A stretch of 64,000 nt of DNA from Enterobacter sp. R4-368 (GCF_000410515.1 NC_021500.1:2356001-2420000); one strand, 5' to 3'. Counted from the stretch's first letter, positions 30,868 to 42,285 are shown. Program-made: numbers and translations. The notes: generated from the letters alone by a model not told the origin.

Positions 30868-30891
30868 CCGCTCTGCCAGTGCGCAGAGCGG
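30868..30891 (+). terminator. alx terminator
   Basis: Stem ccgctctgc / gcagagcgg, 12 bases after the alx stop; the T tract is weak (tcatttca). Confidence 0.6.
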
Positions 30892-31096
30892 TCATTTCAT
30901 CAGCCTTGTCGCCTTTATCACAAAACGTTAACACAAAAAATCAAAAAGCCGCGCCAGGCTGGAAAAGTTATTCTTCTCCCCTTTCTTGTTGCCGCAGAGT
31001 CCATATACTGCTTTCTGCAAACAAATGTTACATCCTGACAAATGTCGCCCAAAAAGACATGCGGGATGCAACTCCACAACACGAAAGGAACATGGC

Positions 31097-32341
31097 ATGA
31101 CAACGCACCGCTCCACCGGGTTACTGCAACGCTTGATTGATGGCAGCCTGGTGAAACAGATTCTTATTGGTTTAATTCTGGGTATTTTACTGGCGTGGAT
31201 TTCGACGCCCGCCGCTATTGCGACCGGCATTCTGGGTACGCTGTTCGTCAGCGCGTTAAAAGCGGTGGCACCAGTACTGGTGCTGATGCTGGTGATGGCC
31301 TCCATCGCAGGTCATCAACAAGGGCAAAAAACCTATCTGCGCCCGGTGCTGGTGCTGTATCTGTTAGGCACGTTCACTGCCGCGCTGACCGCCGTGCTGG
31401 CCAGCTTTCTCTTCCCTTCGACGCTCCAGCTTGTGCCGGGCGCCAATGATGTCACGCCGCCATCCGGCATTGTCGAAGTGCTGCGCGGTTTACTGACTAG
31501 CATGATCGCCAATCCGGTGACGGCAATCATGAACGCGAACTACATCGGCATTCTGGTGTGGGCCGTGGGGCTGGGTTTTGCGCTGCGCCACAGTAACGAG
31601 AGCACCAAAAATCTGGTGCAGGATATGGCAGGCGCCGTCACCTTTATGGTGCGGATCGTGATCCGCTTTGCGCCGATCGGTATTTTTGGCCTCGTCTCCT
31701 CGACCCTTGCGACATCCGGTTTTGGCGCGCTGTTAGGTTACGCGCAACTGCTGGTGGTGCTGGTGGGCTGCATGGCGTTTGTCGCGCTGGTGGTTAACCC
31801 GCTGCTGGTGTACTGGAAAATCCGCCGCAACCCGTTCCCGCTGGTCTTTACCTGCCTGCGTGAAAGCGGCGTCACCGCCTTTTTCACCCGCAGTTCAGCG
31901 GCGAATATTCCCGTGAACATGGCGCTGTGTGAGAAGCTGAATCTTGACCGCGATACCTATTCGGTTTCTATTCCGCTGGGTGCCACCATTAACATGGCGG
32001 GCGCGGCAATCACCATTACCGTGCTGGCACTGGCGGCAGTGCATACGCTGGGCATTACGGTTGATGTGCCAACGGCGCTGCTGCTGAGCGTGGTGGCGTC
32101 GCTCTGTGCCTGTGGCGCGTCCGGCGTGGCGGGCGGTTCCCTGCTGCTGATCCCGCTGGCCTGTAACATGTTTGGTATTTCCAACGATGTGGCGATGCAG
32201 GTGGTAGCGGTCGGCTTTATTATCGGCGTATTGCAGGATTCCTGCGAAACGGCACTTAACTCCTCCACCGATGTGCTGTTTACCGCAGCGGTATGCCAGG
32301 CGGAAGATGAGCGCCTGGTGAATAACGCCCTGCGTAACTGA
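31097..32341 (+). CDS. sstT: Na+/serine-threonine symporter SstT
   Basis: 414 residues from the ATG at 31097, which has AAAGGAA upstream; this equals the E. coli length. Dicarboxylate/amino-acid:cation symporter family with eight or more membrane helices. The signature [21 protein letters not shown] and the loop [18 protein letters not shown] are the substrate- and sodium-binding regions. It imports serine and threonine across the inner membrane. Confidence 0.96.
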   Translation: MTTHRSTGLLQRLIDGSLVKQILIGLILGILLAWISTPAAIATGILGTLFVSALKAVAPVLVLMLVMASIAGHQQGQKTYLRPVLVLYLLGTFTAALTAVLASFLFPSTLQLVPGANDVTPPSGIVEVLRGLLTSMIANPVTAIMNANYIGILVWAVGLGFALRHSNESTKNLVQDMAGAVTFMVRIVIRFAPIGIFGLVSSTLATSGFGALLGYAQLLVVLVGCMAFVALVVNPLLVYWKIRRNPFPLVFTCLRESGVTAFFTRSSAANIPVNMALCEKLNLDRDTYSVSIPLGATINMAGAAITITVLALAAVHTLGITVDVPTALLLSVVASLCACGASGVAGGSLLLIPLACNMFGISNDVAMQVVAVGFIIGVLQDSCETALNSSTDVLFTAAVCQAEDERLVNNALRN

Positions 32342-32356
32342 TCTTTTTGGCTGCCT

Positions 32357-32908
32357 TCACCGGGCAGCCGGTTTCTCTTGCTGCGCGGTTTCGACTTTAA
32401 ACGGGTCGATACCGCGTTTTTGCATGCGCCAGAAGCGAATAATGTTCAGGCCATTCATCACTAAAAAGCTGCCTTCGATCAGCGAACCGCCAATCGATCC
32501 GAGCCAGATATTGTGGATCACCCAGCAGCCGGTTGAGCACCAAATCACGCAGCGCATCGGCAAGCCTTTAAAACGAAACAGCGCCCAGGTGCTGACGATC
32601 GTCCCGGCAACCGGTAACAACTCCATGGGATGGTGAAATTTCGCTAGCCCTAACCCGCCGGTAAGCACAATAAACAGTGCCATGACCCACAGGCTACGGG
32701 TACGCAGAGTAATCAGGGTGCGGATGGCGTTAAGCATGGCGCTGGAGCCCGCCGGGAACGCGCCCATCAGAAAGAAATGCACGCCGATAATGGCGCTATA
32801 GACTGAGAGTTGCTTTTTGAAGCGCCGTTCATCACGGTTGATAAACGTGGTAATACCAATCAGAAAAGCAATCACACCAACGCCCTGGGCAAGCCAATAC
32901 GTGGTCAT
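32357..32908 (-). CDS. ygjV: YgjV inner-membrane protein
   Basis: 183 residues, similar to E. coli YgjV (imp_YgjV family). Five or six hydrophobic helices span about residues 1-150, followed by a short charged tail. No catalytic motif and no established function. It is convergent with sstT, with 15 bases between the stop codons. Confidence 0.92.
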   Translation of the reverse strand: MTTYWLAQGVGVIAFLIGITTFINRDERRFKKQLSVYSAIIGVHFFLMGAFPAGSSAMLNAIRTLITLRTRSLWVMALFIVLTGGLGLAKFHHPMELLPVAGTIVSTWALFRFKGLPMRCVIWCSTGCWVIHNIWLGSIGGSLIEGSFLVMNGLNIIRFWRMQKRGIDPFKVETAQQEKPAAR

Positions 32909-32980
32909 GGAAATTCCTTGTAGGATTTTGGGGAAAGCGACACATCACTGAAAGCCTGCCAGCAGGCTTGAGCCAAAAAT

Positions 32981-33079
32981 TTCGCGCCAGGGCAAGGCGG
33001 CAAGCTCACAAATCCCCGGGAGCTTACACAAGTAAGTGACCGGGGTGAATGAGCGCAGCCAACACAGTCATGGCGCGAA
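32981..33079. repeat. ERIC element
   Basis: A 99-base element bounded by perfect inverted ends ttcgcgcca and tggcgcgaa. Its core aatccccgggagcttac, then aagtaagtgaccggggtg, is the ERIC (intergenic repeat unit) consensus used by ERIC primers, with compensatory changes in the central hairpin. It lies between ygjV and uxaA and would be transcribed from the uxaCA side. Confidence 0.9.
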
Positions 33080-33092
33080 AGATAAAGGTAAA

Positions 33093-34580
33093 TTAAAGCG
33101 TTACGCCGCTTTTGAAGATAGCCAGTTCGCGGAAATCGTTTTTCTCGTTACAGGTCTTTTTGCCGTTGGCGATATCGACGATCACATCCACGAACTCGCT
33201 CAGCAGTTGCGGCATCGCTTTGCCGTGAATCAGCTGACCGGCATCGAAGTCGATCCAGTGTTTCTTCTTCGCCGCCAGTTCGCTGTTGGTAGCAATTTTC
33301 ACCGTCGGAACAAAACCGCCGTATGGCGTACCGCGACCGGTACTGAACAGCACCATATGGCAGCCTGCCCCGGCCAGCGCGCTGGTAGCAACCGCATCGT
33401 TACCCGGTGCGCTCAGCAGGTTCAGACCGTGGGTTTTCAGACGCTCACCGTAACGCAGCACGTCCACCACCTGGCTGGCACCCGCTTTTTGCGTGCAGCC
33501 CAGTGATTTCTCTTCCAGCGTGGTGATACCGCCCGCTTTGTTACCCGGCGATGGGTTTTCGTAAATCGGCTGATTATGCGCGATAAAGTACTGTTTGAAG
33601 TCGTTGACCATAGTGACGGTCTTCTCAAAGGTACTTTCGTCGCGGCAGTGACTCATCAGGATACGTTCCGCACCGAACATCTCCGGTACTTCGGTTAACA
33701 CGGTAGTGCCACCGTTGCCGATTACGTAGTCCGAGAAACGGCCCAGCATCGGATTGGCGGTGATGCCGGAAAGGCCATCAGAACCGCCGCACTCAAGGCC
33801 GAATTTCAGCTCGCTCAGTTTGCCCGGTTCACGCTTGTCGTTGCGCATCGCCTGATAAAGCTCATGCAAATGCTCAAGACCGGCTTCCACTTCGTCATCC
33901 TGGTGTTGGCAGACCATAAAGTGGACGCGTTCCGGATCGAATTCACCGAGCGTCTGACGGAAGGCGTCGACCTGGTTGTTTTCACAGCCCAGACCAATCA
34001 CCAGCACCGCACCCGCGTTCGGGTGACGCACCATATTTTGCAACATAGTGCGGGTGTTAATGTGGTCGTCACCCAGTTGGGAACAACCGTAGGTGTGGCT
34101 GAACAGGTAAACGCCGTCGATATCTTCGGCGTCCTGCGTCTCTTTCAGGAAACGGCTCTGGATCTGACGGGCAATGCCGTTCACACAGCCGACCGTCGGC
34201 AGGATCCATAGCTCGTTGCGGATCCCGACTTCGCCGTTAGCGCGGCGGTAGATCTGAATGTCACGATCCGCCGCCTGTGCGCCTTCCTCCTGAAAATCAG
34301 GTTGATAGCTATACTCGTCCACATCGCTCAGATTGGTACGGGCATTATGGGAATGGATGTATTCGCCCGACGCGATATCTGCTGTCGCATGACCAATTGG
34401 CAGACCATACTTGACAACATTTTCACCTTTGGCGATGGGTTGCAGGGCAAACTTATGCCCGCGAACCACCGCCTGGCGCAGCCGAACGGTTTGGTTGTCG
34501 ATAACGACTTCCGCGCCTTCAGCGAGATCCGCCAGTGCTACCGCAACGTTATCCAGTGAATGGATCTTGATGTATTGCAT
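33093..34580 (-). CDS. uxaA: Altronate dehydratase UxaA
   Basis: 495 residues, same length as E. coli UxaA. N-terminal SAF domain (1-90) and C-terminal UxaA/GarD lyase domain with FGLECGGSDGLSGITANP and [18 protein letters not shown]. It dehydrates D-altronate to 2-keto-3-deoxygluconate in galacturonate breakdown. It follows uxaC by 17 bases in the same operon. GarD at 53.4 kb is its paralogue. Confidence 0.97.
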   Translation of the reverse strand: MQYIKIHSLDNVAVALADLAEGAEVVIDNQTVRLRQAVVRGHKFALQPIAKGENVVKYGLPIGHATADIASGEYIHSHNARTNLSDVDEYSYQPDFQEEGAQAADRDIQIYRRANGEVGIRNELWILPTVGCVNGIARQIQSRFLKETQDAEDIDGVYLFSHTYGCSQLGDDHINTRTMLQNMVRHPNAGAVLVIGLGCENNQVDAFRQTLGEFDPERVHFMVCQHQDDEVEAGLEHLHELYQAMRNDKREPGKLSELKFGLECGGSDGLSGITANPMLGRFSDYVIGNGGTTVLTEVPEMFGAERILMSHCRDESTFEKTVTMVNDFKQYFIAHNQPIYENPSPGNKAGGITTLEEKSLGCTQKAGASQVVDVLRYGERLKTHGLNLLSAPGNDAVATSALAGAGCHMVLFSTGRGTPYGGFVPTVKIATNSELAAKKKHWIDFDAGQLIHGKAMPQLLSEFVDVIVDIANGKKTCNEKNDFRELAIFKSGVTL

Positions 34581-34597
34581 ATCAACCTCAAACGGCC

Positions 34598-36022
<1,425 letters not shown>

Positions 36023-36221
36023 CTAAACGAGTGCGTCTGATGCTTACCTTTAATGCTGACAAAGTTATCACACCAATTTCTATAGACCGAAGATATTTTC
36101 GTGAGTTGGATCAATAAAAGCAGACAAAAACTGACAATCCAGGCGCCTGAATATCCCGCTAACCCGCGCCGTTTCTGGCTTATCCCGGCAAAGTTAAAGA
36201 CCACACAAAGAAAAACACTTT

Positions 36222-36237
36222 TGTGATGTCACTCACC
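36222..36237. promoter_or_regulatory. CRP site in the uxaC-exuT intergenic region
   Basis: TGTGA-N6-TCACC matches the CRP consensus at 9 of 10 conserved bases. The 465-base divergent gap would allow catabolite control of both the exuT and uxaCA promoters. Confidence 0.75.
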
Positions 36238-36241
36238 TTTT

Positions 36242-36259
36242 CAAGTTGTATGACAAGTT
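36242..36259. promoter_or_regulatory. ExuR operator candidate at uxaC-exuT
   Basis: The imperfect palindrome caagTTGTatgACAAgtt resembles known hexuronate operators (TTGGTATACCAA type) and lies next to the CRP site. The rest of the gap up to exuT contains a GC hairpin (ccgggagttctcccgg, 36379-36394) but no gene. Confidence 0.6.
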
Positions 36260-36475
36260 ATCTTTCCTGCCGTCGAACACATAAGCCGACGGAATGCATT
36301 CCCGATAAAAAGTTAATCGGATTTTTTGGGTACGGATACCGACTTAAACACGCTTACTTATGGCAAGGTTTGGGCCGTACCGGGAGTTCTCCCGGGTACG
36401 TCCTCCCCGTTTCATCCTCCGGACGCGATCGAAGGATGGCCGCGCAGGCGGTAATAACATAACGATGAGGTTTAC

Positions 36476-37777
36476 ATGCGTAAAATCAAAGGATTACGTT
36501 GGTACATGATAGCACTGGTGACGGTCGGCACCGTGCTGGGCTACCTGACACGTAACACCGTAGCGGCTGCCGCTCCAACCTTGATGGAAGAGCTGCACAT
36601 TTCTACTCAGCAATACTCTTACATCATTGCGGCTTATTCCGCGGCTTATACTGTTATGCAGCCTGTTGCAGGCTACGTACTGGACGTTCTGGGCACCAAA
36701 ATTGGTTATGCCTTCTTTGCGATTACCTGGGCGGTGTTCTGCGGCGCGACTGCGCTGGCAGGGAGCTGGGGTGGTCTGGCACTGGCGCGTGGCGCGGTGG
36801 GTGCCGCTGAAGCAGCGATGATCCCGGCAGGTCTGAAAGCGGCGTCCGAATGGTTCCCGGCGAAAGAACGTTCTATCGCGGTGGGTTACTTCAACGTCGG
36901 TTCTTCTATTGGTGCGATGATTGCGCCGCCGCTGGTGGTGTGGGCAATCGTGATGCACAGCTGGGAAATGGCGTTCATCATCTCTGGTGTGCTGAGCTTT
37001 GCCTGGGCGATGGCCTGGCTGGTTTTCTATAAACACCCGCGCGATCAGAAAAAACTGAGCGAAGAAGAACGCGAGTACATCATTGGCGGTCAGGAAGCAC
37101 AACACCAGACCAACAACGGCAAGAAAATGTCCGTCTGGCAGATTCTGGGCACCCGTCAGTTCTGGGGCATCGCACTGCCGCGTTTCCTGGCAGAACCAGC
37201 CTGGGGTACGTTTAACGCCTGGATCCCGCTGTTCATGTTCAAGGTTTACGGTTTTAACCTGAAAGAAATCGCGATGTTCGCCTGGATGCCGATGCTGTTC
37301 GCTGACCTGGGTTGCATCGTCGGTGGTTACCTGCCGCCGCTGTTCCAGCGTGTCTTCGGTGTGAACCTGATTGTTTCCCGTAAAATGGTAGTGACCATGG
37401 GTGCGGTACTGATGATTGGCCCTGGCATGATCGGCCTGTTCACCAGCCCGTATGTGGCAATCGGCCTGCTGTGTATCGGTGGTTTTGCTCACCAGTCTCT
37501 GTCCGGTGCGCTGATTACACTCTCTTCTGACGTATTCGGTCGTAACGAAGTGGCAACCGCGAACGGTCTGACCGGTATGGCGGCGTGGACAGCAAGTACC
37601 CTGTTTGCCCTGGTAGTTGGTGCGCTGGCGGATACCATCGGCTTTAGCCCGCTGTTCGCTGTGCTGGCTCTGTTCGACCTGATGGGTGCCGTGGTTATCT
37701 GGACCGTGCTGAAAAACAAATCAGCCGAAGAGGTGGTGAAAGAGCATTCACTTGGTGGCCCGGCAGCACAAAGTTAA
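36476..37777 (+). CDS. exuT: Hexuronate transporter ExuT
   Basis: 433 residues, major facilitator superfamily (anion:cation symporter group) with 12 helices. Close to E. coli ExuT: MRKIKGLRWYMIALVTVG, then EWFPAKERSIAVGYFNVGSS. It imports galacturonate and glucuronate. Codon choice is noticeably biased to common codons, suggesting high expression. It ends at a strong terminator. Confidence 0.97.
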   Translation: MRKIKGLRWYMIALVTVGTVLGYLTRNTVAAAAPTLMEELHISTQQYSYIIAAYSAAYTVMQPVAGYVLDVLGTKIGYAFFAITWAVFCGATALAGSWGGLALARGAVGAAEAAMIPAGLKAASEWFPAKERSIAVGYFNVGSSIGAMIAPPLVVWAIVMHSWEMAFIISGVLSFAWAMAWLVFYKHPRDQKKLSEEEREYIIGGQEAQHQTNNGKKMSVWQILGTRQFWGIALPRFLAEPAWGTFNAWIPLFMFKVYGFNLKEIAMFAWMPMLFADLGCIVGGYLPPLFQRVFGVNLIVSRKMVVTMGAVLMIGPGMIGLFTSPYVAIGLLCIGGFAHQSLSGALITLSSDVFGRNEVATANGLTGMAAWTASTLFALVVGALADTIGFSPLFAVLALFDLMGAVVIWTVLKNKSAEEVVKEHSLGGPAAQS

Positions 37778-37794
37778 ACCTCAATTTTGATACT

Positions 37795-37822
37795 TAAAAA
37801 AGCCGCCTGGTGCGGCTTTTTT
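37795..37822 (+). terminator. exuT terminator
   Basis: Stem aaaaaagccgc / gcggctttttt with a 5-base loop, 18 bases after the exuT stop. Confidence 0.92.
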
Positions 37823-37850
37823 ACTATCTGCGATGGTGAGAAAGCAGTAA

Positions 37851-37866
37851 AAGTGGTATAACAAAT
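37851..37866. promoter_or_regulatory. ExuR autoregulatory operator candidate
   Basis: aagtGGTATAACaaat, a TGGTAT-like half-site pair resembling ExuR/UxuR operators, lies 35 bases before exuR. Confidence 0.5.
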
Positions 37867-37900
37867 CTATTATTGCCCTTCTTTTTACTGGAGCTCACAT

Positions 37901-38677
37901 ATGGAAATCTCCGAGTCACGACGTTTGTACCAGCAGCTTGCCGCGGAGCTTAAAAGCCGTATTGAGCAAGGCGTCTATCTGGTGGGAGACAAACTGCCCG
38001 CCGAGCGCTTTATCGCCGATGAGAAAAGCGTCAGCCGGACCGTGGTTCGTGAAGCCATTATCATGCTTGAAGTAGAAGGGTATGTTGAAGTTCGCAAAGG
38101 CTCCGGCATTCATGTGATCTCCAACGTGGCACGCCACACCCAGGCGCCGGATGAAAACCTTGAGTTCGCCAATTACGGCCCGTTTGAGCTGCTGCAGGCT
38201 CGTCAGCTTATCGAAAGTAATATTGCTGAATTCGCCGCCACCCAGGTGACGAAACAGGACATCATGAAGCTGATGGAAATTCAGGATAACGCGCGTAAAG
38301 AGAAGTGTTTCCGCGATTCTGAGTGGGATTTGCAGTTCCATGTGCAGGTTGCGCTGGCCACACAAAACACGGCGCTGGCGGCCATCGTTGAGAAAATGTG
38401 GACACAGCGTGTTCACAACCCATACTGGAAAAAACTTCACGATCACATCGACTTACGCACCGTGGATAACTGGTGTGATGATCATGACCAGATCCTGCGC
38501 GCGCTGATTCGCAAAGACCCGCACGCGGCGAAACTGGCGATGTGGCAACATCTGGAAAACACCAAACAGATGCTGTTTAACGAAACCAGCGATGATTTCG
38601 AGTTCAACGCCGATCGCTATTTATTTGCGGAAAACCCGGTGGTGCATCTCGATACCGCCGCAACCGGCAGCAAATAA
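37901..38677 (+). CDS. exuR: Hexuronate-operon repressor ExuR
   Basis: 258 residues, same length as E. coli ExuR. GntR winged helix ([20 protein letters not shown], then [28 protein letters not shown]) and FCD ligand domain (about 85-230). It represses exuT, uxaCA and itself until galacturonate, glucuronate or their keto products are present. Confidence 0.97.
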   Translation: MEISESRRLYQQLAAELKSRIEQGVYLVGDKLPAERFIADEKSVSRTVVREAIIMLEVEGYVEVRKGSGIHVISNVARHTQAPDENLEFANYGPFELLQARQLIESNIAEFAATQVTKQDIMKLMEIQDNARKEKCFRDSEWDLQFHVQVALATQNTALAAIVEKMWTQRVHNPYWKKLHDHIDLRTVDNWCDDHDQILRALIRKDPHAAKLAMWQHLENTKQMLFNETSDDFEFNADRYLFAENPVVHLDTAATGSK

Positions 38678-39003
38678 AAAATGTCCTGTAAGGCGCACAC
38701 TTACGCTGCGCCTGCCCCGATTTAAGGTAAGTAAACCGTCTAGAGTGTCAGCCTTTGTAAATAGCCTCGCCTCCCCCTGCCGCGACAAGCAAAATCATCA
38801 CCGAAACTCATTTTTCTGACTGACTCATAACGTCGGCATTTGTTACAATTGGATGCATTTGTCATCATACAAGTTAGTGCTTGCTCACAACGTCTGTTAC
38901 CTGAATATGCCGTATCGAGTGTGCCACGAGCGACCATAATGTATTAAAGATAATCGCCGTGCTGTTCTGGGCGTGACGTAAACCGATGTACCAGGAATAC
39001 TGA
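38678..39003. other. Intergenic region exuR-yqjA
   Basis: 326 bases without a gene. A likely yqjA promoter lies in the later half (ttgttacaattggatg near 38839), but no confident -35/-10 pair or CpxR repeat was found. Confidence 0.4.
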
Positions 39004-39666
39004 ATGGAACTTTTAAGCCAATTACTCCATGCCCTCTGGAGCCAGGATTTCGCGACACTCTCGCAGCCCGGTATGATCGGCATGCTTTATTTTGTTTTAT
39101 TTGTCATTTTATTTCTTGAAAACGGCCTGCTTCCGGCAGCGTTTCTTCCTGGCGATAGCCTGCTGGTACTGATTGGCGTGCTGATTGCAAAAGGCGCGCT
39201 TGGATACCCACAAACTATTTTATTACTGACAGTGGCGGCAAGCCTGGGGTGCTGGCTCAGTTACATCCAGGGGCGCTGGCTGGGTAATACGCGCATCGTG
39301 CAAAACTGGTTATCGCATCTTCCCGCACATTATCACCAGCGCGCGCACCATCTTTTCCACAAACATGGCCTTTCTGCCCTGTTGATTGGTCGTTTTATTG
39401 CATTTGTTCGCACCCTGTTACCAACTATTGCCGGACTTTCTGGTCTGAGTAATGCCCGCTTCCAGTTTTTCAACTGGATGAGCGGCCTGCTGTGGGTGCT
39501 GATACTGACCACGCTGGGTTATCTGCTGGGCAAGACGCCGGTGTTTCGTAAATACGAAGATGCGCTGATGTCCTGCCTGATGTTGCTTCCGGTAGTATTG
39601 CTGGTGATTGGCCTCGCCGGCTCACTGGTGGTGCTGTGGAAGAAAAAATACCGCAATCGGGGTTAA
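39004..39666 (+). CDS. yqjA: DedA-family membrane protein YqjA
   Basis: 220 residues, DedA family with four or more membrane helices. Key motif [24 protein letters not shown] contains the acidic residue required in E. coli YqjA, and the [19 protein letters not shown] arginine motif is conserved. It supports envelope proton-motive force and lipid-carrier recycling. It forms an operon with mzrA, 4 bases downstream. Confidence 0.96.
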   Translation: MELLSQLLHALWSQDFATLSQPGMIGMLYFVLFVILFLENGLLPAAFLPGDSLLVLIGVLIAKGALGYPQTILLLTVAASLGCWLSYIQGRWLGNTRIVQNWLSHLPAHYHQRAHHLFHKHGLSALLIGRFIAFVRTLLPTIAGLSGLSNARFQFFNWMSGLLWVLILTTLGYLLGKTPVFRKYEDALMSCLMLLPVVLLVIGLAGSLVVLWKKKYRNRG

Positions 39667-39670
39667 GACC

Positions 39671-40057
39671 ATGGAATTGCAACGTCCCTTTTTACGCTGG
39701 TTACTGATGGGTGTCGCGGCGATGACCGTTTTCAGCGTGATGTTTTTCGCCTGGACGACGCTGCAAAATCGTGAATCAACGCTGGCGATTCGCCCGCTCA
39801 CGCAAAATGTCAGCGTGCCGGATGGTTTCTCTGTCTGGCACCATCTGGATGCCAACGGCATTCATTTTAAAAGTATTACGCCGCAGGACGACACGCTGTT
39901 AATTAAATTTGAATCCAGTGAGCAGAGCGCGGCGGCGAAAATCGTGCTCGATCGCACCTTACCTCATGGTTACATCATTGCCGCTCAGGACGATGACAAC
40001 AGCCAAACTTCCGCGTGGCTGACCCGCCTGCGCAACAGCACACATCGATTCGGTTAA
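39671..40057 (+). CDS. mzrA: EnvZ modulator MzrA
   Basis: 128 residues from the ATG at 39671; upstream in-frame codons lie inside yqjA and are rejected. One N-terminal membrane helix (WLLMGVAAMTVFSVMFFAW) and a periplasmic domain. E. coli MzrA (127 residues) contacts EnvZ and links the Cpx and OmpR responses. Confidence 0.94.
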   Translation: MELQRPFLRWLLMGVAAMTVFSVMFFAWTTLQNRESTLAIRPLTQNVSVPDGFSVWHHLDANGIHFKSITPQDDTLLIKFESSEQSAAAKIVLDRTLPHGYIIAAQDDDNSQTSAWLTRLRNSTHRFG

Positions 40058-40205
40058 CCTTTCCAGGATTCTGAATCTTTTCACTCACTTTGGTGTTTGG
40101 CCGTTTACTTACTATGCTTGAGTACACGGAACCAGAGTTCGCTTTATGTCACTGGACGCTGGCGTAACCATCGTTTCGCTGGCCAACAATGGAAGGTTCT
40201 CGATT

Positions 40206-40574
40206 ATGAAAAACCGCATCGCACTGGCGCTGGCCCTTTTTTCGCTGAGCGCATTTTCCCAGGCGGCTTCGCCCTGTCAGGAAAAGGAACATGAGATCCA
40301 GCGTGAAATCAGCTATGCCGAAAAGCATAACAATCAGAGCCGAATTAACGGCCTGAACAAGGCGCTGCGAGAAGTACGCGCCAATTGCTCTGACAGCAAG
40401 CTGCGCGCCGCCCATCAGAAAAAAATCGCTGAGATGAAAGAAGAAGTAGCCGGGCGCCGCCACGATCTGAATGAGGCAAAGCAAAAAGGCGATGCGGAGA
40501 AAATAAGCAAACGCGAGCACAAGCTGAAAGAGGCGCAGGCCGAACTGAAAGCCCTGGAAGCGCGTGACTACTGA
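40206..40574 (+). CDS. yqjC: DUF1090 periplasmic protein YqjC
   Basis: 122 residues from the ATG at 40206, equal to E. coli YqjC. A signal peptide (MKNRIALALALFSLSAFSQA) precedes a helical, highly charged mature part with two cysteines (SPCQE, ANCSDS). Function not established. An ATG 20 codons earlier would bury the signal peptide. It is the first gene of the yqjCDEK cluster. Confidence 0.94.
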   Translation: MKNRIALALALFSLSAFSQAASPCQEKEHEIQREISYAEKHNNQSRINGLNKALREVRANCSDSKLRAAHQKKIAEMKEEVAGRRHDLNEAKQKGDAEKISKREHKLKEAQAELKALEARDY

Positions 40575-40612
40575 TTTAATGGAAATAACCACTCACTCAC
40601 CTGGAGAGAATT

Positions 40613-40915
40613 ATGTCGAAAGATAATGCTGACAATTTGCGCGCAGAGTTGAAATCCCTGGCGGATACGCTGGAAGAAGTGCTGAGCAATTCCAGTGATA
40701 AGTCGAAAGAAGAGCTGAGTAAATTACGCACCAAAGCGGAACAGGCGCTGCGCGACAGCCGTCACCGTTTGGGCGAAACCGGCGATGCGCTCGCCCGCCA
40801 AACCCGTGAAGCGGCTGCGCGTACCGATGAGTATGTGCGTGACAACCCGTGGGCCAGCGTAGGTATCGGCGCCGCCGTCGGTGTGGTGCTGGGCGTACTG
40901 CTGTCGCGTCGCTAA
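40613..40915 (+). CDS. yqjD: Ribosome-associated membrane protein YqjD
   Basis: 100 residues, ElaB/YqjD family (DUF883). Charged helices occupy 1-80 and one C-terminal membrane anchor ends the protein (WASVGIGAAVGVVLGVLLSRR, positions 80-100). E. coli YqjD tethers stationary-phase ribosomes to the inner membrane. A good GGAGAG ribosome site precedes it. Confidence 0.95.
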   Translation: MSKDNADNLRAELKSLADTLEEVLSNSSDKSKEELSKLRTKAEQALRDSRHRLGETGDALARQTREAAARTDEYVRDNPWASVGIGAAVGVVLGVLLSRR

Positions 40916-40916
40916 G

Positions 40917-41312
40917 ATGACGGATTTGCGAAACGCGCAAGGGCCGGGCAAAAGCGTACTGGGGATTGGTCAACGCATTGTGACCATTCTTGTTGAAATG
41001 GTTGAGACCCGCCTGCGGCTGGCGGTTGTCGAGCTGGAAGAAGAGAAAGCGAACTTATTCCAGCTGCTGCTTATGGTAGGGCTAACCATGCTTTTCGCCG
41101 CATTTGGCCTGATGAGTCTGATGGTGCTGATTATCTGGGCCATCGATCCGCAATATCGCCTGAACGCGATGATTGCAACCACCGTCGTGTTGCTGGTGCT
41201 GGCGTTGATAGGCGGCATCTGGACATTGCGTAAAGCGCGGGCTTCGACGCTGCTGCGTCATACTCGCCAGGAGCTGGCAAACGACCGTGCCTTGCTGGAG
41301 GAGGATAAGTGA
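40917..41312 (+). CDS. yqjE: Phage-holin-like membrane protein YqjE
   Basis: 131 residues from the ATG at 40917, one base after the yqjD stop. Two transmembrane helices (LLLMVGLTMLFAAFGLMSLM and MIATTVVLLVLALIGGIW) separated by a short loop, the Phage_holin_3_6/YqjE pattern. Function unknown; co-transcribed with yqjD. Confidence 0.93.
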   Translation: MTDLRNAQGPGKSVLGIGQRIVTILVEMVETRLRLAVVELEEEKANLFQLLLMVGLTMLFAAFGLMSLMVLIIWAIDPQYRLNAMIATTVVLLVLALIGGIWTLRKARASTLLRHTRQELANDRALLEEDK

Positions 41313-41599
41313 GCGGCAAAGCGGAACGTCTGAAGCGCAAAGCACGTTTGCTCAGTGAGATCCAACAACAACGCCTGGATCTCACCGCCAGCCGCCGTGA
41401 GTGGCTGGAGGCCACAGGAGCCTACGATCGCGGCTGGAATACGCTGCTCAGCTTGCGCTCCTGGGCGCTGGTGGGCAGCAGCGCGATGGCGATATGGTCC
41501 GTGCGCCACCCCAATATGCTTGTGCGCTGGGCTAAACGCGGTTTAGGCGCATGGAGCTTATGGCGGCTGGTCAAATCAACGCTCAACGCAACGCACTGA
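41309..41599 (+). CDS. yqjK: YqjK-like protein
   Basis: 96 residues starting at a GTG that overlaps the yqjE stop (GTGA). Conserved with E. coli YqjK: RKARLLSEIQQQRLDL, then SRREWLEATGAYDRGWN and one hydrophobic stretch (LRSWALVGSSAMAIWSV). Function unknown. A hairpin gggcgatgg ... ccatcgccc at 41625-41646 follows and probably ends the operon. Confidence 0.93.
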   Translation: MSGKAERLKRKARLLSEIQQQRLDLTASRREWLEATGAYDRGWNTLLSLRSWALVGSSAMAIWSVRHPNMLVRWAKRGLGAWSLWRLVKSTLNATH

Positions 41600-41624
41600 T
41601 ACACAATCACAGCACGGCTTACGC

Positions 41625-41650
41625 GGGCGATGGTTATCCATCGCCCGTTT
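41625..41650 (+). terminator. yqjCDEK terminator
   Basis: Stem gggcgatgg / ccatcgccc, loop tta/t, then a moderately T-rich tail (gtttgctttg). Confidence 0.7.
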
Positions 41651-41817
41651 GCTTTGTTGCTTGCTCAGTTTTTTTGAAAAAATTCGACAGTTTTCCTTGC
41701 TAACAATCTTTTCCCGTCACGATTACTATCCTCTCCATCGACAGCAAGCACGCGGCACGCGCCCGTAATTGCAGACCTTTTACTGAAAGCCGCTATTGTG
41801 GTTCCCTGGAGAGAAAG

Positions 41818-42210
41818 ATGAAAAAATTAGAAGATGTTGGTTTCCTGGTTGCTCGTATCCTGATGCCGATTCTGTTTATTACCGCAGGCTGGGGCAAAAT
41901 CACCGGTTATGCTGGCACTCAGCAATATATGGAAGCGATGGGCGTGCCGGGGTTCTTCCTGCCGCTGACCATTCTTCTTGAGTTTGGCGGCGGTCTGGCG
42001 ATCCTGTTCGGCTTCCTGACCCGTACTACAGCGCTGTTCACCGCAGGTTTTACGCTGCTGACCGCGTTCATCTTCCACAGCAACTTTGCTGAAGGCGTGA
42101 ACTCGCTGATGTTCATGAAAAACCTGACCATCGCTGGCGGTTACCTGCTGCTGGGCATCACTGGTCCGGGCGCCATCAGTATCGACCGCGTCCTGAATAA
42201 AAAATGGTAA
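41818..42210 (+). CDS. yqjF: DoxX-family membrane protein YqjF
   Basis: 130 residues with four membrane helices, DoxX family, very similar to E. coli YqjF (VARILMPILFITAGWGKITGY). E. coli yqjF is induced by nitroaromatics through the LysR regulator YhaJ, which is also encoded in this window. Ribosome site GGAGAG before the ATG. Confidence 0.95.
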   Translation: MKKLEDVGFLVARILMPILFITAGWGKITGYAGTQQYMEAMGVPGFFLPLTILLEFGGGLAILFGFLTRTTALFTAGFTLLTAFIFHSNFAEGVNSLMFMKNLTIAGGYLLLGITGPGAISIDRVLNKKW

Positions 42211-42238
42211 GCGCTCTATACTGAGTGAAGAGATCAAA

Positions 42239-42262
42239 GCGAGGAGACCACTCCTCGCTTTT
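42239..42262 (+). terminator. yqjF terminator
   Basis: Stem gcgaggag / ctcctcgc with a 4-base loop and tttt, 29 bases after the yqjF stop. Confidence 0.88.
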
Positions 42263-42285
42263 GCTATTCAGAAGGAGGAGACAAA

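Noticed and set aside
36494..37492. A 332-codon reverse reading frame rich in H, Q and R
   Set aside because: Antisense to exuT; the odd composition is the complement of strongly biased exuT codons.
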